From: Candidatus Woesearchaeota archaeon
Lineage (GTDB): Archaea; Nanobdellota; Nanobdellia; Woesearchaeales; ARS49
Assembly (NCBI GenBank): GCA_016215315.1
Contig: JACRKG010000052.1
Location: forward strand, 1 to 34,971
Length of the DNA stretch: 34,971 nucleotides
Direction of reading: 5' to 3'
The position numbers and the translations under genes were made by a program. The notes under the pieces were generated by a model. It was given only the letters and a program-made list of their open reading frames with translations. It did no database searches and was not told where the DNA came from. This document shows, one piece after another, positions 32,688 through 34,971 of this stretch. How positions within the stretch are numbered: the stretch's first letter is position 1; each line of letters opens with the position of its first letter.

Positions 32688-33062
32688 ATGGATTACAAAA
32701 AAGAATCAAAGAAATTTAGCGTTATTGATTTAACAGGCAAAAATAGAGAATTAAATTGTCTTTATCACGGAAAACACAACTTGCACTTAGAAGGAAGAAT
32801 CATGCAAGAAAAAGGAAAAAATTTAGTTGTTGGTGTTTCTTTGCACGAAAATGATGTCGCAGTTGAAGAATATGATGCAAAAACTAAATCATTGAATCTG
32901 TTCTATCAAAGACCTTCAGAAAACACGATCAGAACAAGCATACTTCACATGAGCAATTACACAGTTCCTAAAGGAATCAAACAAATCAATGTTTATGATA
33001 TGGATCCAACTTTTTTTGGTGGAGCTGCGTTTATTCCAACTATTTTCACATTGAATGAATAA
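32688..33062 (+). CDS. Hypothetical protein, first of a tandem paralogous pair
   Basis: This 124-residue protein is soluble and beta-rich. It shares with the next gene the blocks FSVIDLTGKNRELNCLYHGK, LHLEGRIMQEKGKNLVVGVS, NTIRTSIL and NYTVPKGIKQINVYD. No known family is recognised. GGAGG nine bases before the ATG supports the start. The LYHG and LEGR motifs recur, suggesting a small ligand- or nucleic-acid-binding fold, unproven. Confidence 0.68.
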   Translation: MDYKKESKKFSVIDLTGKNRELNCLYHGKHNLHLEGRIMQEKGKNLVVGVSLHENDVAVEEYDAKTKSLNLFYQRPSENTIRTSILHMSNYTVPKGIKQINVYDMDPTFFGGAAFIPTIFTLNE

Positions 33063-33093
33063 GATAAATAAAAAATAAATGGAGGAGTTAAAC

Positions 33094-33432
33094 ATGGAAC
33101 CAAAAAGAAAACCTAAAAAATTCAGTTTTGTAGACTTGACTGGCAAAGATAGAAAAATCAAATGCCTTTATCATGGAAGACATAATGTACAATTAGAAGG
33201 AAGACTTTTAAGAGAAGAAGGAGAAAATTTTGTTGTTGGAATTAATTTATACGAAGAAGATGTTCCTCACAAAGATTACAATCCTTCAGAAAATTTGTTG
33301 GTTTTGTGGTATCATCCTCCTGAATGTGGCAATACAATAAGAACGCAGAAAATACCAGAATCAAATTATGTCGTGCCAAAAAACATCAAATCAATCAATG
33401 TATATGATGACGAAATTACTTTTTTTCATTGA
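33094..33432 (+). CDS. Hypothetical protein, second of a tandem paralogous pair
   Basis: About 112 residues from the ATG at 33094, placed by GGAGGAG (33081-33087) six bases before it. The in-frame ATG at 33079 overlaps that motif and is rejected. It aligns along its length with the upstream protein (FSFVDLTGKDRKIKCLYHGR; LEGRLLREEGENFVVGINLY; NTIRTQKIPESNYVVPKNIK), so this is a local duplication. It ends two bases before the next gene. Confidence 0.68.
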   Translation: MEPKRKPKKFSFVDLTGKDRKIKCLYHGRHNVQLEGRLLREEGENFVVGINLYEEDVPHKDYNPSENLLVLWYHPPECGNTIRTQKIPESNYVVPKNIKSINVYDDEITFFH

Positions 33433-33434
33433 AA

Positions 33435-34019
33435 ATGAAAAAAAAAGCAGTTATTTTTGATTTATGGAACACTCTTGCAAGTAAGAAAGTCAGAACTTCA
33501 GAAATATTAAGAGAACATTTTGGAATACTAGATAATGATTATTTTGAAAAGTATGCAAGGGTCATTCAAGTAAATCACTGGAGCAGTCTGAACGAGTTAG
33601 CCAAGCATTTTCTCAAAAAATTCAGTTTGCCTGTTTTGAATTCTAACGTTGATTTTGTAGTTAAAGTTTTTGAGGAGGGCATCAATAGTGCGGAAGTTTA
33701 TCCAGAAGTTAAAGAATTATTAGAAGAACTAAAACCAAATCACAAACTGGCAATTTTATCTAACACTCATCCTTTTGAAGTTATCAACAATAACTGGGGT
33801 ATTTCTAATCTTTTTGATGAAGTAGTTTATTCATTCCAAATAAAAAATTTGAAGCCTTCAATTAATTGTTTTAACACAATTCTCAACAAGTTGAATGTAA
33901 AACCTGAAGAATGTATTTATGTGGATGATATGCACAAAAATTTATTAGTTGCAAAAAGGTTAGGGATGAAGACGTTTGCAAGTGTTAAAGAGTTAAAGAA
34001 AAATTTAAACAAAAAGTAG
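33435..34019 (+). CDS. HAD-superfamily hydrolase (second)
   Basis: About 194 residues from the ATG at 33435; a TTG at 33429 overlaps the upstream stop. Motif I is AVIFDLWNTL, with the nucleophile Asp and Trp at the position two after it. Motif II is LAILSNTHPF, lysine in QIKNLKPSINCF, and motif IV is CIYVDDMHKNLLVAK. It resembles the HAD at 2831 (same Trp). It closes the cluster with the paralogous pair and is probably co-transcribed. The substrate is unknown. Confidence 0.82.
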   Translation: MKKKAVIFDLWNTLASKKVRTSEILREHFGILDNDYFEKYARVIQVNHWSSLNELAKHFLKKFSLPVLNSNVDFVVKVFEEGINSAEVYPEVKELLEELKPNHKLAILSNTHPFEVINNNWGISNLFDEVVYSFQIKNLKPSINCFNTILNKLNVKPEECIYVDDMHKNLLVAKRLGMKTFASVKELKKNLNKK

Positions 34020-34041
34020 TAAATTAATTTTCTGAGAAGTT

Positions 34042-34725
34042 TTAGTCGTCCCCACCAGATCCGCTATCAGAACCTGAATCTGAAGAACTATCTCCACCAT
34101 CATATGAATCAGAACTGTCATACGAATCTGAAGAACTATCACTACCATCGTAAGAATCAGAACTATCATACGAATCAGAACTGTCATCATTATCATAAGA
34201 GTCTGAATCGTCTTGCGAATCTGAAGAACTATCCCCGCCATCATATGAATCAGAATCATACGAATCATCTTGCGAATCTACAGAACCATCTTGTTCAGCT
34301 TCCCCGGCATTTTCTGTTCCTTCTGTTTGTTCTTCTGGCCCGAGTTCTTCTTCAAGATTTTCTTTATTTTGGTATTCTGATCCTTCTTCCTCTTCTTGTG
34401 AACGATATCCACTTCCTGATGGTCCTGCCGGCAAATAGGCTCCTCTATTTGTTTCTCTATCAGTTGAAGATGAATCTGAAGAGTTATTATTCGTCATCCA
34501 GTACCAATACCAGTATGAATCATCATTATTAGAATTATTGGCGTTTTGTGAATTTGGTTCTAGTTTCTTTTCTAGCGCACCTTTATGATGTATTTTTTTC
34601 CTGTGATGAGTTTTACTAGTACACCCAGAATACATTGTTCCTAAAGTAATTATCCCTGCCGCAAGTACAATTGGTACCGCCCATCTAATCCATCCACCAT
34701 TGCGATAAATTTTGTTTAATTCCAT
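34042..34725 (-). CDS. Exported protein with Ser-Asp repeat tail
   Basis: This 227-residue protein has an N-terminal hydrophobic segment (WAVPIVLAAGIITLGTMYSG) and then Cys, a signal anchor or imperfect lipobox (Tyr rather than Leu/Val/Ile at -3). A basic His/Lys stretch (THHRKKIHHK) follows, then Asn/Ser-rich and Glu-rich regions. The last about 85 residues are Ser-Asp-Tyr repeats (SSDSYDGSDSSSDSYD), acidic and probably disordered or Ca2+-binding, as in surface SD-repeat proteins. The repeat is visible in DNA too, so length variation is likely. A TATA-like ATTTAAATATT at about 34765-34775 gives a short leader. Confidence 0.72.
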   Translation of the reverse strand: MELNKIYRNGGWIRWAVPIVLAAGIITLGTMYSGCTSKTHHRKKIHHKGALEKKLEPNSQNANNSNNDDSYWYWYWMTNNNSSDSSSTDRETNRGAYLPAGPSGSGYRSQEEEEGSEYQNKENLEEELGPEEQTEGTENAGEAEQDGSVDSQDDSYDSDSYDGGDSSSDSQDDSDSYDNDDSSDSYDSSDSYDGSDSSSDSYDSSDSYDGGDSSSDSGSDSGSGGDD

Positions 34726-34844
34726 TTTTTAGTAATATTTTCTTCTTTTTTAATCATATCAGACATACTAATATTTAAATCTTTCGTTTTTTAACCATTC
34801 TGAAGTAGTGACTAAAGTTATTTTAACCCACAAAATGACCTCCT

Positions 34845-34864
34845 CCCCGACCTAAAGGTCGAGG
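34845..34864 (-). mobile_element. Subterminal hairpin at the right end of an IS200/IS605-type element
   Basis: On the minus strand CCTCGACCT pairs with AGGTCGGGG across two bases (one G-T pair; plus-strand 34845-34864). It lies 17 bases after the tnpA stop. Y1 transposases recognise such imperfect hairpins near each end of the single-stranded element. The exact right end and cleavage site cannot be set from one copy. Confidence 0.65.
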
Positions 34865-34880
34865 TATCCTTGCGAGGCCT

Positions 34881-34971
34881 TTATGCAGCTGCATGATGCT
34901 CTTCTTGATTCTGAATATATTTCTCAACAGTTGCAAACTCGTTGTATCCAACAGTAACTGCACAACCACCT
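34881..34971 (-). CDS. tnpA: IS200/IS605-family Y1 transposase TnpA, C-terminal part (runs off the right edge)
   Basis: The last 29 codons read GGCAVTVGYNEFATVEKYIQ, then NQEEHHAAA and TAA. This matches the TnpA C-terminal helix. The Tyr of KYIQNQ is the expected catalytic nucleophile, and the Gln four residues on is the expected metal ligand (as Tyr127/Gln131 of IS608). The rest of the gene, including the HUH histidines, lies outside the window. The short Glu-His-His-Ala tail is variable in this family. Confidence 0.8.
   Translation of the reverse strand, partial: GGCAVTVGYNEFATVEKYIQNQEEHHAAA

Noticed and set aside
34042..34300. CRISPR or tandem-repeat array
   Set aside because: The periodic DNA is explained by Ser-Asp-Tyr codons in frame. 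There are no conserved spacer-separated repeats.
34104..34532. 142-codon plus-strand frame over the SD-repeat gene
   Set aside because: It is the antisense shadow of the Ser-Asp repeat and shows only the His/Asn/Tyr-rich composition such antisense gives.

Overview
The window is AT-rich archaeal chromosome. Three kinds of evidence support this. It carries archaea-specific genes: ribosomal protein eS17, the chromatin protein Alba, and a PhoU fused to a SpoVT/AbrB domain. Most first genes of transcription units have a TATA-like box about 25 bases before the start codon and almost no leader. Shine-Dalgarno motifs (GGAGG type) appear mainly before downstream genes of operons or genes with real leaders. 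Small genes, many hypotheticals and bacterial-type genes (long PurA, HflK/HflC) suggest a DPANN-like lineage such as Woesearchaeota or Pacearchaeota. That lineage is inference; there is no rRNA in the window.

Layout. 1-2200 is a defence/toxin-antitoxin edge: an AbiEi-type antitoxin running off the left end, an alpha/beta hydrolase behind a 15-bp palindrome, and a VapBC-like pair. 2296-3469 is housekeeping (eS17, Alba, a HAD hydrolase). 3671-4823 is a nucleotidyltransferase-HEPN pair, followed by a BRO-type antirepressor relic. 5075-7023 holds purA and a HIT protein. 7240-9409 has a probable diadenylate cyclase divergent from a double Lrp-like regulator. 9609-13668 has two exported proteins divergent from a second double Lrp regulator, and 13649-15742 is a large unknown protein. 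15871-20707 is an ABC export operon with a divergent membrane-anchored winged-helix regulator.

20755-22142 is the most unusual stretch. It has tRNA-Met(CAU), a membrane protein and tRNA-Ser(UGA). The last 17 bases of tRNA-Ser then recur twice downstream, each copy preceded by two hairpins, one of which shows a compensatory base-pair change between copies. A palindrome made of 7-base repeats follows, and relatives of it lie at 3468 and 4987.

22160-27712 has a methyltransferase, a membrane protein, a lipoprotein zinc peptidase, an HflK/HflC pair and a third double Lrp regulator. 28246-31316 has an APH-like kinase with a structured leader, two small unknowns and PhoU. 31478-34019 is a cluster of a conserved unknown, two tandem paralogues and a HAD hydrolase. 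The right edge has a Ser-Asp-repeat exported protein and the 3' end of an IS200/IS605 element.

No rRNA gene or CRISPR array was seen. The strongest leads are the tRNA-Ser 3'-end array, the heptad repeat family, the DAC/Lrp divergent pair, and several divergent promoters with clear inverted repeats.
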